Source: Flavobacterium sp. NG2
GTDB lineage: Bacteria; Bacteroidota; Bacteroidia; Flavobacteriales; Flavobacteriaceae
Assembly: GCF_034119845.1 (NCBI RefSeq)
Contig: NZ_CP139420.1
Span: forward strand, 1,714,001 to 1,778,000
DNA length: 64,000 nt
Direction of reading: 5' to 3'
The translations under genes were made by a program, and so were the position numbers. This document shows, one piece after another, positions 51,284 through 60,121 of this stretch (position 1 is its first letter; every line of letters starts with the position of its first letter). The notes below the pieces were generated by a model. It saw nothing but the letters and a program-made list of their open reading frames with translations. It did no database searches and had not been told where the DNA came from.

Positions 51284-52993
51284 TTAATCTTCTTGATTCG
51301 CTTTTCTTTTGTTCCAAAAATGTTCTCCAACAAAATACAAGGCTAGGAAAATTAGAAAATATCTAAAATACGATTGAGGTTGTCCTTCACCACTTACAGT
51401 CGTGAAAACTCTGTCCCAACGTACTTTGTTGATGCCTTTGCCGTTAGTATCCCAACTCATCCAGATAAAAATAGGTTTCCCTACAATATGATTTTCTGGC
51501 GTATATCCAAAATAACGTGCGTCTAGTGAATTATGACGATTGTCCCCCATCATCCAATAATAATCTTGTTTAAAAGTATATGATGTAGCAATTTGACCAT
51601 TAATTTTGATAAGATCACCATTGATTTTTAAGTCATTATTTTCATATTCTTGAATGATTGTTTTGTAAAAAGGTAATGTTTTTTTGTCAATAGTGACAGT
51701 TGCTCCTTTTTTAGGTATGTAAATTGGACCGAAGTTATCAACATTCCATTTATTTGTAGTAGAAGGTTTTCCGTCCTTAAAGTCTGGAAAAATACCATCT
51801 TCATTTTCAACACTAATTCTTCTTTCAATTGATGCAATTCTTGAATCAGTTTTTAGTTTTTCGTACTTTTCTTTCGTAAGGTTTCCGTAAAATAATGATT
51901 TTGAAAAGGTTAAATTTAATTTATTAAATAAATTTTGATTAATTGCTCCAGTTACAACTGACTTTAAGCTATCTCTACTTGCTTCTTCAAATTTGTAAAC
52001 ATTGATTAATTCATTTTTTACTTCAGGTCTATCCCATATTTGATTACTTATTTCGAATAAATCATAAGATTCGGAAATTTGATAGTCAATTTTAATATCA
52101 TCGGATAAACCTTCTTTTAATTTGATTTTGTAAAAAAATTGGGGTTTAGCTCTTTCTGGTAGTTGAAGTTTTTTACCATTAATATACACATCTCCATTTT
52201 TAATTTCTAATGAATCACCAGCAATACCAACACAACGCTTGACATAATTTGTTTTTTTGTCAATTGGTTTTTCGTATCGTTTATCTGCAGATTTGTACAT
52301 ATTAAACAAAGTATCCGTTGGCCAATTAAAAACAACAATGTCGTTATTTTTAATTTTTTCAAAACCAGGTAATCTAAAGTAAGGTAATTGAGGCCAAGAA
52401 CAATAAGACTTTATGTTTATAACTGGAATTGTGTCGTGGACCATTGGAGCAGCAATAGTAGTCATTGGGGTTCTTGCACCATAATTATATTTGCTCACAA
52501 ATAAAAAATCTCCTATTAGTAGTGATTTTTCTAAAGATGAAGTTGGAATAGTATAGGGTTGAATGAAATAAGTATGGACTAATGTTGCTACAATAATAGC
52601 AAAAAGGAGTGAACTTACCGTATCAGCAGTTTTGTTTGCTGGAGTAAGTTTTCTGTCTGCAACATACTCTAATTTTTGAGTGTAATTAATGTAGTATATG
52701 TATAAACCAAAAGTAAGAATGACTAATAATGTGTCCGTCGTTGTGCATCTTCTAAAACTTCTTATCGTTTCGACCAATATTACAGGAAACATAATCAGGT
52801 TAATGATGGGGATAAATAACAAGATTGTCCACCAAGTAGGACGACCAATAATTTTCATTAAAATAATGGCATTGTAAACAGGTATTGCTGCTTCCCATTT
52901 TTTTCTTCCAGTTGCTTCATATAGTTTCCATGTTCCTAAAAAATGAACTATTTGAATAATAAGGAAAAGTACAAACCAATTATTTAGTGTCAT
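51284..52993 (-). CDS. lepB: Signal peptidase I, copy 1 (divergent middle)
   Basis: A 569-residue inner-membrane protease that removes signal peptides. An N-terminal DUF5684-like domain with three to four helices (1-105) precedes a further helix (about 124-146). The catalytic Ser153 lies in QPYTIPTSSLEKSL and the general-base Lys252 in NYVKRCVGIAGDSL; MMGDNRHNSLDARYFG is the late box. The central part (about 280-430) is longer than in copy 2 and largely unlike it, while the final ~80 residues are nearly identical. Tandem with copy 2; the intervening 287 bases contain a truncated wbqC. The protease core is intact, so it is probably active. Confidence 0.9.
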   Translation of the reverse strand: MTLNNWFVLFLIIQIVHFLGTWKLYEATGRKKWEAAIPVYNAIILMKIIGRPTWWTILLFIPIINLIMFPVILVETIRSFRRCTTTDTLLVILTFGLYIYYINYTQKLEYVADRKLTPANKTADTVSSLLFAIIVATLVHTYFIQPYTIPTSSLEKSLLIGDFLFVSKYNYGARTPMTTIAAPMVHDTIPVINIKSYCSWPQLPYFRLPGFEKIKNNDIVVFNWPTDTLFNMYKSADKRYEKPIDKKTNYVKRCVGIAGDSLEIKNGDVYINGKKLQLPERAKPQFFYKIKLKEGLSDDIKIDYQISESYDLFEISNQIWDRPEVKNELINVYKFEEASRDSLKSVVTGAINQNLFNKLNLTFSKSLFYGNLTKEKYEKLKTDSRIASIERRISVENEDGIFPDFKDGKPSTTNKWNVDNFGPIYIPKKGATVTIDKKTLPFYKTIIQEYENNDLKINGDLIKINGQIATSYTFKQDYYWMMGDNRHNSLDARYFGYTPENHIVGKPIFIWMSWDTNGKGINKVRWDRVFTTVSGEGQPQSYFRYFLIFLALYFVGEHFWNKRKANQED

Positions 52994-53066
52994 TACCCTT
53001 TAAATTATATGATTAGTATTTGCTGCTAAGCAGATTTTCATGCTTTTATATCTTTTTTTTGCTAAG

Positions 53067-53207
53067 CTATTCAGTTGCTATAAGTCCTGTTTTAGTTAGT
53101 TTGTTTTGAAAGTTATCTTCTACTTCAAATACAATTTTTTCCGCCTGAATCATCGCTGCAAATTGGCTAATCGAAGGGAAGTAAGTAGGGTGAAGTAGGG
53201 TGTTCAT
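53067..53207 (-). pseudogene. Truncated wbqC 5' fragment left by the lepB duplication
   Basis: From an ATG at 53207 the frame reads MNTLLHPTYFPSISQFAAMI and continues identical to the start of the intact WbqC protein for 34 residues (to DNFQ), then diverges (NKLTKTGLIATE) and stops at 53067. The matching DNA in wbqC is 51095-51203. It is only 46 codons and clearly a remnant carried along with lepB when the unit was copied. Confidence 0.88.
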
Positions 53208-53212
53208 TTTGT

Positions 53213-53272
53213 TTCAAGTTTCAAGTTTCAGGTGTCCCGTTTTGTAAATTTGAAACCTGAAACTTTAAACAT
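53213..53272. repeat. GTTTCAAG-type heptamer hairpin, second copy
   Basis: Copy of the 51210-51275 block: GTTTCAAGTTTCAAGTTTCA (from 53211) with facing GAAACCTGAAACTTTAAAC. Confidence 0.6.
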
Positions 53273-53280
53273 TTTTTATA

Positions 53281-54858
53281 TTAATCTTCTTGATTCGCTT
53301 TTCTTTTGTTCCAAAAATGTTCTCCAACAAAATACAAGGCTAGGAAAATTAGAAAATATCTAAAATACGATTGAGGTTGTCCTTCGCCACTTACAGTCGT
53401 GAAAACTCTGTCCCAACGTACTTTGTTGATGCCTTTGCCGTTAGTGTCCCAACTCATCCAGATAAAAATAGGTTTCCCTACAATATGATCTTCAGGTACA
53501 AAGCCCCAATAACGACTGTCTTCAGAGTTATGACGGTTATCACCCATCATCCAGTAGTAGTTTTGCTTAAACGTGTAACTGTTAACTACTTTGCCATTGA
53601 TTCTGATTTCTTTTCCAGTGACTTTTAAGTCGTTTTTGTTACCGTTTTCGTCTGTTTCGTAATCAGTGATAATTCTTTGGTAGAATGGTAATGTTGCAAG
53701 GTTTAAGTCAACAGTTTTACCTTGTTCAGGAATATAAATAGGGCCATAGTTATCTCTATTCCATTTACCAATATGCGGAAAGATACCTTCCTCAGGACCT
53801 CTCATGATTTCTTGCTTTACAGCAGTAATTCCAGGTACATTTCTTAATCTCTCTGCACCAGCAGCTGTTAGGGCTCTAAAGTATAAAGTATCGCGTAAAT
53901 TCTCGTCTTTGAATCCTGCTCCGTCCGTGATATCTAATTCTTTTACTAAGGATTGAAAATCAATAGGAGTTTTGCCGTCCAAGGCAACTGCATAAGAAAA
54001 TTGAGGTTTTGCGCGTTCTGGTAATTGTAATACCTTTCCATCAATGTATACGATACCGTCTTTAATAGAAAGACTGTCTCCAGCTATACCAACACATCTT
54101 TTTACATAGTTTGATTTTTTATCAATAGGTTTGATAACCCCAGGTCTTCCTTTGGGTTCAAAAAAGTAATGTACAGTATCTACGGGCCAGTTGAAAACAA
54201 CGATATCTGTTCTGTTTATTTTTTCAATTGCAGGTAAACGTAAATAAGGAAGTTGTGGCCAACTTAAATATGATTTTCTTTTGGTTGTGGGAATGGAGTC
54301 ATGAACCATTGGTAAGGCTACTGTAGTCATTGGAACTCGAGCTCCATAATTGGCTTTACTAACAAATAAGAAATCTCCAATCAATAATGATTTCTCCAAC
54401 GAAGATGTTGGAATCGTATAAGGCTGAATAAAGTAAGTGTGTACTAAGGTTGCTACAATAATAGCAAATAGTAAAGAGCTTATAGTGTCAGCTGTTTTGT
54501 TTTCAGGAGTAAGTTTTCTGTCTGTAACATGGTGTAATTCCTGAGTGTAATTGATATAGTAGATATATAGTCCACAAGTGATTATTCCTAAAAAAGTATC
54601 TAAAGAGGAGCGTTTTCCAAAACTTCTTAAGGTTTCAACCCAAATTACAGGAAACATAATCAGGTTGATGATAGGAATGAAAAGCAGAAGAGTCCACCAT
54701 GTAGGACGACTGATAATTTTCATCAATACGATAGCATTGTACACAGGAATGGCAGCTTCCCATTTTTTTCTTCCTGCCGCTTCATACAGTTTCCATGTTC
54801 CTAAAAAATGAACTATTTGAATAAGAAGGAAAAATACAAACCATTGATATAGTGTCAT
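53281..54858 (-). CDS. lepB: Signal peptidase I, copy 2
   Basis: The 525-residue sister of copy 1 has the same domain order: DUF5684-like membrane part, helix, Ser153 in QPYTIPTSSLEKSL, Lys253 in NYVKRCVGIAGDSL, and MMGDNRHNSEDSRYWG, which is closer to the family norm than copy 1. It lies 36 bases downstream of dapB and follows it in the operon order seen in many Flavobacteria, so this is probably the ancestral copy; copy 1 is the additional one. Most of the difference between copies lies at about residues 285-395. Confidence 0.92.
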   Translation of the reverse strand: MTLYQWFVFFLLIQIVHFLGTWKLYEAAGRKKWEAAIPVYNAIVLMKIISRPTWWTLLLFIPIINLIMFPVIWVETLRSFGKRSSLDTFLGIITCGLYIYYINYTQELHHVTDRKLTPENKTADTISSLLFAIIVATLVHTYFIQPYTIPTSSLEKSLLIGDFLFVSKANYGARVPMTTVALPMVHDSIPTTKRKSYLSWPQLPYLRLPAIEKINRTDIVVFNWPVDTVHYFFEPKGRPGVIKPIDKKSNYVKRCVGIAGDSLSIKDGIVYIDGKVLQLPERAKPQFSYAVALDGKTPIDFQSLVKELDITDGAGFKDENLRDTLYFRALTAAGAERLRNVPGITAVKQEIMRGPEEGIFPHIGKWNRDNYGPIYIPEQGKTVDLNLATLPFYQRIITDYETDENGNKNDLKVTGKEIRINGKVVNSYTFKQNYYWMMGDNRHNSEDSRYWGFVPEDHIVGKPIFIWMSWDTNGKGINKVRWDRVFTTVSGEGQPQSYFRYFLIFLALYFVGEHFWNKRKANQED

Positions 54859-54894
54859 AACTCTTTTTGATTAGTGGTTGATTACGTTTTTTAG

Positions 54895-55596
54895 TTACTG
54901 GATGTTTAATACATCTCTCATACTGAAAATCCCTTGTTTTCCTGCTAGCCATTCGGCAGCAACAACTGCGCCAAGAGCAAAACCTTCACGATTGTGGGCA
55001 GTATGTTTAATTTCGATACTATCGATACCAGAGTCATAGGTCACTGTATGCGTTCCTGGAACTTCTCCAGTACGTACTGCTTCAATATGAATCTCTGTTT
55101 GTTTAGCATTTTCAAGAGTCCAGTTAGTGTAATTGCTATTTTCTATTACTCCTTGAGCTAATGAAATAGCAGTACCACTAGGAGCGTCCAATTTATGGAT
55201 ATGGTGAATTTCTTCCATGGTTACGTTGTAGCCATCGATTTTAGCCATCATTTTAGCTAAATATTCATTTAGTCCAAAAAACAAGTTTACTCCTAAGCTA
55301 AAGTTAGAGCTTGAAATAAAACCGCCATTTTTTTCTTTACAAAGTGCTATCATTTCGTCATAACGGTCAAGCCATCCTGTAGTTCCTGAAACCACTGGTA
55401 CATTAGCGTGGAAGCAACTAGAGATGTTGTCAACAGCAGCCATTGGGACACTAAAATCAATAGCGACATCAGCAGTTGAAAGTCCTTCGTAGGTGTTGAA
55501 TTCGTCTTTTTTCAAAACAATTTCGTGGCCTCTTTCTAGAGCAATTCGTTCAATTACTTGACCCATTTTTCCGTATCCTAAAAGTGCTATTTTCAT
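54895..55596 (-). CDS. dapB: 4-hydroxy-tetrahydrodipicolinate reductase
   Basis: Reduces HTPA with NAD(P)H in lysine and diaminopimelate synthesis. The 233-residue product has ALLGYGKMGQVIERIA (cofactor loop), VAIDFSVP, SGTTGWLDR, FISSSNFSLGVNLFF, and the signature EEIHHIHKLDAPSGTAISLA with catalytic His/Lys. The C-terminal IEIKHTAHNREGFALGAVVA is also typical. It is a little shorter than the E. coli enzyme, as usual in Bacteroidota. Third to fourth gene of the parA operon, between DUF5683 (54 bases) and lepB (36 bases). Confidence 0.94.
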   Translation of the reverse strand: MKIALLGYGKMGQVIERIALERGHEIVLKKDEFNTYEGLSTADVAIDFSVPMAAVDNISSCFHANVPVVSGTTGWLDRYDEMIALCKEKNGGFISSSNFSLGVNLFFGLNEYLAKMMAKIDGYNVTMEEIHHIHKLDAPSGTAISLAQGVIENSNYTNWTLENAKQTEIHIEAVRTGEVPGTHTVTYDSGIDSIEIKHTAHNREGFALGAVVAAEWLAGKQGIFSMRDVLNIQ

Positions 55597-55650
55597 CTGT
55601 TATTTTTTATAAATTAAAAATATAAGTGTGGTTATATTTATTGTGTTTCT

Positions 55651-56211
55651 TTAAAAGCTGTAATTAATGGTAAGTCCCAAATTAGTTTTGGCATTCAAAT
55701 CATTTTGGTATAGCGATGGCTTTAACGATAAATTTTCGTCGACATTGAATTGGAGTAATGCTGCATCAACATTAGCGTCAATGATATTTAGAACATAAAA
55801 ACCAACCATAAATAGTGAAGATAAATCACGATTACGTTGGTAGAATTTTTGAGCGCTAATCAATCGGCTGTCGTCTAGATAACTGTATTTGTCATCTGTG
55901 AAGCCTTCTAGTCTTCGTTTATAAGCATCCCGAAACGAATTGTATTTTTTTTGACTGTCCAAGTAAAAGTAAAGACTTGTTCCTATGGCGCCATATACTA
56001 AAGGAATTTTCCAGTATTTTTTGTTGTAAGCTTGTCCTAGTCCTGGCAATACAGCCGAATAAAAGGCTGCTTTTGCAGGTGTCAAAGGATCAATATCGTT
56101 TGATTTTATTTTATCTTGGGAAGTGGTAGTTGTTTCTGTTTTTTTTTGTGCAAAAACAAATGAAGTTCCCATTATAAAAAGGAGTAGGTATATGGAAATT
56201 GATTTATTCAC
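55651..56211 (-). CDS. DUF5683-family membrane protein
   Basis: The 186-residue product has a signal peptide (MNKSISIYLLLFIMGTSFVF, cleavage near AQ) and the DUF5683 core: PAKAAFYSAVLPGLGQAYNK, KYWKIPLVYGAIGTSLYFYL with a hydrophobic segment, and a second helix SSLFMVGFYVLNIIDANVDA. The end of the protein (LGLTINYSF) looks like an outer-membrane or lipid-facing strand terminus. Function unknown. Its start overlaps the parB stop by one base. The par-DUF5683-dapB-lepB order is a familiar flavobacterial arrangement. Confidence 0.88.
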   Translation of the reverse strand: MNKSISIYLLLFIMGTSFVFAQKKTETTTTSQDKIKSNDIDPLTPAKAAFYSAVLPGLGQAYNKKYWKIPLVYGAIGTSLYFYLDSQKKYNSFRDAYKRRLEGFTDDKYSYLDDSRLISAQKFYQRNRDLSSLFMVGFYVLNIIDANVDAALLQFNVDENLSLKPSLYQNDLNAKTNLGLTINYSF

Positions 56212-57110
56212 TATCCTTTAATTAATTCCACAATTCGTTTAAAATCTTCTTCTGATTTAAATGGAATTGTTATTTTTCCTTTTCCATTGCCCGCCACTTT
56301 TACGTCAACTAGATTGCCAAAGTAGTTGGTAAACGCTCGTTTTTGTTCTTCGTTTATTTCAAAAGAGGAAGCTTTGGCTTTGGTTGCTGGTTTTGGTTTT
56401 AAGCTTTCATGATAATTTTTTACCAAAGTTTCTGTGTCGCGTACCGAAAGATTTTGGCTTACAATTTTTTGGTAGATATCCGTTTGAACGTCTAAGTCTT
56501 CAATATTGATGATGGCACGACCATGACCCATGCTAATAAATCCATCTCTTATTCCGGTTTGGATAATTGGATCTAGTTTCAAAAGTCTTAAATAGTTTGC
56601 AATTGTAGAACGTTTTTTTCCTACTCGATCACTCATTTGTTCTTGCGTCAACTGGATTTCATCAATCAAACGTTGGTATGAAAGTGCAATCTCAATTGGA
56701 TCTAAATCGTGACGCTGAATATTCTCTACCAATGCCATTACTAATGATTCATTATCATCAGCAATACGGATGTAAGCGGGAATAGTAGATAATCCCACAA
56801 GTGTCGAAGCACGAAGACGTCTTTCTCCAGAGATTAATTGGTATTTATTAAAATCTAATTTACGAACGGTAATCGGTTGGATAACCCCAAGTTCTTTTAT
56901 CGATACTGCAAGTTCTTTTAAAGCTTCTTCGTTGAAATTGCTTCTGGGTTGAAACGGATTTATTTCAATAGCATCAATTTCTAACTCAATGATATTTCCA
57001 ACGACTTTGTCAGCATTTTTGTCATTTGCCGATTTAATATCGTTTTCAGGATCTTTGAGTAGGGCAGATAAACCTCTTCCTAAGGCTTGTTTTTTTATTG
57101 CTTTTGCCAT
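56211..57110 (-). CDS. parB: Chromosome partition protein ParB
   Basis: Binds parS and spreads as a CTP-dependent clamp. The 299-residue product begins with QALGRGLSALLKD (ParA-interacting N-terminus), then ELEIDAIEINPFQPRSNFNE, ITVRKLDFNKYQLISGERRL (C-motifs for CTP), ALVENIQRHDLDPIEIALSY, a helix-turn-helix TQEQMSDRVGKKRSTIANYL and GHGRAIINIED, and a C-terminal dimer domain. Five bases after parA. I saw no perfect parS in this window. Confidence 0.94.
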   Translation of the reverse strand: MAKAIKKQALGRGLSALLKDPENDIKSANDKNADKVVGNIIELEIDAIEINPFQPRSNFNEEALKELAVSIKELGVIQPITVRKLDFNKYQLISGERRLRASTLVGLSTIPAYIRIADDNESLVMALVENIQRHDLDPIEIALSYQRLIDEIQLTQEQMSDRVGKKRSTIANYLRLLKLDPIIQTGIRDGFISMGHGRAIINIEDLDVQTDIYQKIVSQNLSVRDTETLVKNYHESLKPKPATKAKASSFEINEEQKRAFTNYFGNLVDVKVAGNGKGKITIPFKSEEDFKRIVELIKG

Positions 57111-57115
57111 AAAAT

Positions 57116-57883
57116 TTAGTTGCTATTTTTCTTAATTACTTCTTCGGCAAGGTGTAAATAATTAGTAGCACCTTTACTTGTTGCGTCATAGTTGATAATG
57201 CTTTCACCAAAACTTGGTGCTTCGCTCAACTTTACATTTCGTTGAATAATTGTTTCAAAAACCATGTCGTTAAAGTGTTTTTGAACTTCTTCGACAACTT
57301 GGTTAGATAATCTTAATCTTGAATCGTACATCGTTAGTAATAAACCTTCGATATCTAAGTCAGGATTGTGTATTTTTTGGATACTTTTAATTGTATTCAA
57401 TAATTTACCTAGTCCTTCTAAAGCAAAATATTCGCACTGAATAGGGATAATCACTGAATCTGCAGCTGTTAGTGCATTCAATGTTAAAAGCCCTAGAGAA
57501 GGAGCACAGTCAATAATGATGTAATCATAGTTGTCTTTGATGTCTTCTAATGCTTTTTTAAGCATATATTCTCTGTTTTCTTTGTCTACCAATTCGATTT
57601 CGATGGCAACAAGGTCAATATGTGCAGGAATTACATCCACATTAGGAGCAGTACAACTAATGATAGCTTCGGATGGGATGTGACTGTGTTCAAGAATTTG
57701 GTAAGTACCAATTTCTACAGTTTCGACATCAATTCCTAACCCAGAACTAGCATTAGCTTGAGGGTCAGCATCAATTAATAAAACTTTTTTCTCTAAAACG
57801 CCTAAGGATGCTGCAAGGTTTACTGATGTTGTAGTTTTTCCAACGCCTCCTTTTTGATTAGCAATCGCAATGATTTTGCCCAT
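57116..57883 (-). CDS. parA: Chromosome partition ATPase ParA
   Basis: Deviant Walker-type ATPase that positions ParB-parS complexes. The 255-residue product has IIAIANQKGGVGKTTTSVNL (deviant Walker A with signature Lys), LLIDADPQANASSGLG (Walker A'), YIIIDCAPSLGLLTLNALTA (Walker B) and basic residues late in the chain for DNA binding. First gene of the minus-strand run parA-parB-DUF5683-dapB-lepB. Normal length for chromosomal ParA/Soj. Confidence 0.96.
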   Translation of the reverse strand: MGKIIAIANQKGGVGKTTTSVNLAASLGVLEKKVLLIDADPQANASSGLGIDVETVEIGTYQILEHSHIPSEAIISCTAPNVDVIPAHIDLVAIEIELVDKENREYMLKKALEDIKDNYDYIIIDCAPSLGLLTLNALTAADSVIIPIQCEYFALEGLGKLLNTIKSIQKIHNPDLDIEGLLLTMYDSRLRLSNQVVEEVQKHFNDMVFETIIQRNVKLSEAPSFGESIINYDATSKGATNYLHLAEEVIKKNSN

Positions 57884-58077
57884 TTATATAGTGTAAATTT
57901 TGAACGGTAAAAATACAATTATTTATGGTTTCTAAAAATCTAATTTGTTAACATTTGTTAATGCTTGATTAAGTTTGATTTGGCTAGAATTATTAATGAG
58001 GATTAAGGTTTTAGAAGGCGTAATTGTTGGGGTTAAATAAATGGAGAAATAAAAAATCGCAGCTTTTATTTAAAAAG

Positions 58078-58108
58078 TTTGTTTGAATGTAAAAAAGATG
58101 TATCTTTG
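58078..58108 (+). promoter_or_regulatory. Promoter of tRNA-Pro
   Basis: TTTG (58078-58081), 19-base spacer, TATCTTTG (58101-58108). The tRNA begins 12 bases after the box. Confidence 0.75.
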
Positions 58109-58119
58109 CAGCCGCGTTA

Positions 58120-58197
58120 CGGGGTGTAGCGTAGCCCGGTTATCGCGCCTGCTTTGGGAGCAGGAGGCCGCAGGTTCGAATCCTGCCACCCCGACCA
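58120..58197 (+). tRNA. tRNA-Pro (anticodon TGG)
   Basis: A 78-base cloverleaf with CCA encoded: acceptor CGGGGTG/CACCCCG, D-arm GCG...CGC, anticodon stem CCTGC/GCAGG with loop TTTGGGA, variable AGGCC, T-arm GCAGG-TTCGAAT-CCTGC. The anticodon is TGG. Confidence 0.97.
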
Positions 58198-58199
58198 AG

Positions 58200-58232
58200 A
58201 ATCCTTTCTGTTTTTCAGGAAGGATTTTTTTG
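58200..58232 (+). terminator. Terminator of tRNA-Pro
   Basis: Stem AATCCTTTCTG (58200-58210) with CAGGAAGGATT (58216-58226), T5 loop, then T-run. Confidence 0.9.
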
Positions 58233-58287
58233 TTTAGGGCAAGTTTTTGTAGTAATCCCCGATAAATCGACTTTTTTGATGTATATC

Positions 58288-58333
58288 AAAAAAAAATCCT
58301 TAAACTACTTTTTTAAAGTGAGTTTAAGGATTT
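58288..58333 (-). terminator. Terminator of tRNA-Arg
   Basis: Stem AAATCCTTAAACT (58294-58306) with AGTTTAAGGATTT (58321-58333); T-run on the minus strand. Confidence 0.88.
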
Positions 58334-58339
58334 ATGTTG

Positions 58340-58413
58340 TGACCTCGACTGGATTCAAACCAGTAACCTCTTGAGCCGTAATCAAGTGCGCTATTCAGTT
58401 GCGCCACGAGGCC
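58340..58413 (-). tRNA. tRNA-Arg (anticodon ACG)
   Basis: A 74-base cloverleaf on the minus strand: acceptor GGCCTCG/CGAGGTC (one G-U), D-arm GCGC...GCGC, anticodon stem CTTGA/TCAAG with loop TTACGGC, T-arm ACTGG-TTTGAAT-CCAGT. CCA is not encoded. A TATATTTG box at 58471-58478 on the minus strand may drive it, about 58 bases upstream. ACG is expected to be edited to ICG. Confidence 0.96.
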
Positions 58414-58528
58414 TTTTTTGTTGCTAAACATTCAATTAGTTGGTATTAACTAATAAGTTGTTTGCGGGTGCAAATATAAGTATAAATGTGTAATTTGCAA
58501 GCCTAAAATAAAATTAAAATCAAAAAAA

Positions 58529-59041
58529 ATGGCAATTAAGAATTATATACGTGATATTCAGGATTTTCCAAAAGAAGGAATACTGTTTAAAGACATCACT
58601 CCATTGTTGTTAGATCCAAAAGCGACTAAAGAATGCTTGCGAATTTTAGTAGATTCACTAGAAGGGCAACAGATAGATAAGGTAGTAGGAGCCGAAAGCC
58701 GTGGTTTTTTATTCGGAATGTTGTTAGCCCAAGAATTGAATGCAGGTTTTGTCCCTGTACGAAAACCAAATAAATTGCCTGCTGATACAATTTCGGTTTC
58801 TTATGATTTGGAATATGGCACAGATACTTTAGAAATTCACAAAGACGCTATTCAAAAAGGCGATAAGGTATTGATACACGACGATGTTTTGGCAACAGGA
58901 GGAACAGCAAAAGCAGTATGTGAATTGGTAGAAAAATTGGGAGGCGAAATTGTGCAACTCAATTTCTTAATGGAAATAAGCTTTCTTAATGGAAAAGAAA
59001 AGTTTGAAGGTAAAAAGGTATTCTCAGCGTTGAGTTATTAA
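58529..59041 (+). CDS. apt: Adenine phosphoribosyltransferase
   Basis: Purine salvage: adenine plus PRPP to AMP. The 170-residue product has IRDIQDFPKEGILFKDITPL, KVVGAESRGFLFGMLLAQEL, FVPVRKPNKLPADTISVSYD (typical Apt substrate loop), LEIHKDAIQKGDKVLIHDDV and LATGGTAKAVCELVEKLGG, the PRPP-binding loop. Length is standard. Its end overlaps the small convergent gene on the minus strand by four bases. Confidence 0.95.
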   Translation: MAIKNYIRDIQDFPKEGILFKDITPLLLDPKATKECLRILVDSLEGQQIDKVVGAESRGFLFGMLLAQELNAGFVPVRKPNKLPADTISVSYDLEYGTDTLEIHKDAIQKGDKVLIHDDVLATGGTAKAVCELVEKLGGEIVQLNFLMEISFLNGKEKFEGKKVFSALSY

Positions 59042-59244
59042 TCTAATGCTCGAGTAGTGATGTAATAGCGATACGCAATAATTGCCAACTGCCATTTTTT
59101 GGCTTTGGCCAAATCCAACTTTTGCTTGCTAAAGCTAGGAAGGATGATTTTGTTTATTTTGGCTAATATTGGAAACATCTTTTTCTCAAAGGTATTGATT
59201 TTTAATTCAACATAAAAACCCTTTGAAGTTCGAATCATAAACAT
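59038..59244 (-). CDS. Small hypothetical protein, 68 residues
   Basis: A basic, mostly helical small protein: MFMIRTSKGFYVELKINTFE, then KKMFPILAKINKIILPSFSK and KAKKWQLAIIAYRYYITTRA. The last segment, with LPSFSKQKLDLAKAKKWQ and a following aromatic YRYY, resembles short flavobacterial proteins annotated in many genomes only as hypothetical. It could be nucleic-acid binding given its charge, but I cannot assign it. The next 226 bases hold a promoter for the following gene and nothing else I recognise. Confidence 0.55.
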   Translation of the reverse strand: MFMIRTSKGFYVELKINTFEKKMFPILAKINKIILPSFSKQKLDLAKAKKWQLAIIAYRYYITTRALD

Positions 59245-59361
59245 TTCATTAGTTGTATCGTTAATATGGTACAGTACATTTATGCAAGATAGAGATTCAT
59301 TTCTATTTTTAATCTCTGGCCAATTTTATTTATAGGTTTGAACCTATTGAAAATGTTCTAA

Positions 59362-59393
59362 TTGTGCATTTACAACTATTTACACTATTTTTG
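59362..59393 (+). promoter_or_regulatory. Promoter upstream of the TatD-like gene
   Basis: TTG at 59362-59364, 21-base spacer, TATTTTTG at 59386-59393. The start codon lies 77 bases further on, leaving a moderately long leader. Confidence 0.55.
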
Positions 59394-59470
59394 CATTCAA
59401 AATTTATGAAGCTTTCCATTTATTTTCAAATTCAATTCGCAAACAACCGTTTGAATTTATAAGAGACAAA

Positions 59471-60121
59471 ATGAATTATTTTAATTTACATACCCATACT
59501 TTTACGAATCAACTTGAGGTTTTAGAGCTAGTAAATCAATATCCTCAGGAATTTGATTCAAGTTTGACATCGTATTCGATTGGAATTCATCCTTTGTTTA
59601 TTGATCAAGGGCGATTAGAAAGTGATTTTCAAATTCTAGAAAAGATGGTATCCTTGCCTGAATGTTTGGCAATAGGAGAATGTGGATTAGATAAACGTAG
59701 TGAAACATCTTTTGAACAGCAATTGGAGGTACTTGAGAGGCAATTACTGATAGCCGAAAAACATCAGAAACCTGTTGTTATACATTGTGTATTGGCTTTT
59801 CAGGAATTGGTTCAGTTAAAAGCAAAATTACAAATCACTACTCCAATAATAATTCATGGGTTTTCCAAAAAAGAACAGTTAGCCAAACAACTTATAGATA
59901 ATGGATTTTATCTGTCATTTGGTAAAAATTTATTGAAAAATCCTGATTTAAAAACGGTGTTTTTAAGTACTCCAAATACTAAATATTTCCTTGAAACGGA
60001 TATGATTGATGAAGGGATACAGGAAGTGTATGCTTTGGCAGCAAAATATAAAGAAGTTACTGTAACTGAAATACAAAATCAAGTGAATCATAATTTTCAA
60101 ACCGTTTTCAAGCGAAGTTAA
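59471..60121 (+). CDS. TatD-family metal-dependent hydrolase (short form)
   Basis: The 216-residue product has the metal ligands of the TatD TIM barrel in order: NLHTHTF at the start, AIGECGLDKR (Glu), VVIHCVLAFQEL (His), IIHGFSKKEQLAKQLIDNG (His) and YFLETDMID (Asp). It is about 40 residues shorter than TatD or YcfH, because loops are reduced. Members act as 3'-5' DNases or D-aminoacyl-tRNA deacylases; which applies is open. It is followed by a heptamer repeat and the tcdA gene. Confidence 0.88.
   Translation: MNYFNLHTHTFTNQLEVLELVNQYPQEFDSSLTSYSIGIHPLFIDQGRLESDFQILEKMVSLPECLAIGECGLDKRSETSFEQQLEVLERQLLIAEKHQKPVVIHCVLAFQELVQLKAKLQITTPIIIHGFSKKEQLAKQLIDNGFYLSFGKNLLKNPDLKTVFLSTPNTKYFLETDMIDEGIQEVYALAAKYKEVTVTEIQNQVNHNFQTVFKRS

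Noticed and set aside
56200..57900. parS or replication origin near parAB
   Set aside because: No 16-bp palindromic parS and no cluster of DnaA boxes was seen, and dnaA is absent from the window.
58083..58265. 60-codon frame running through tRNA-Pro
   Set aside because: It overlaps the tRNA, its promoter and its terminator; shadow frame.
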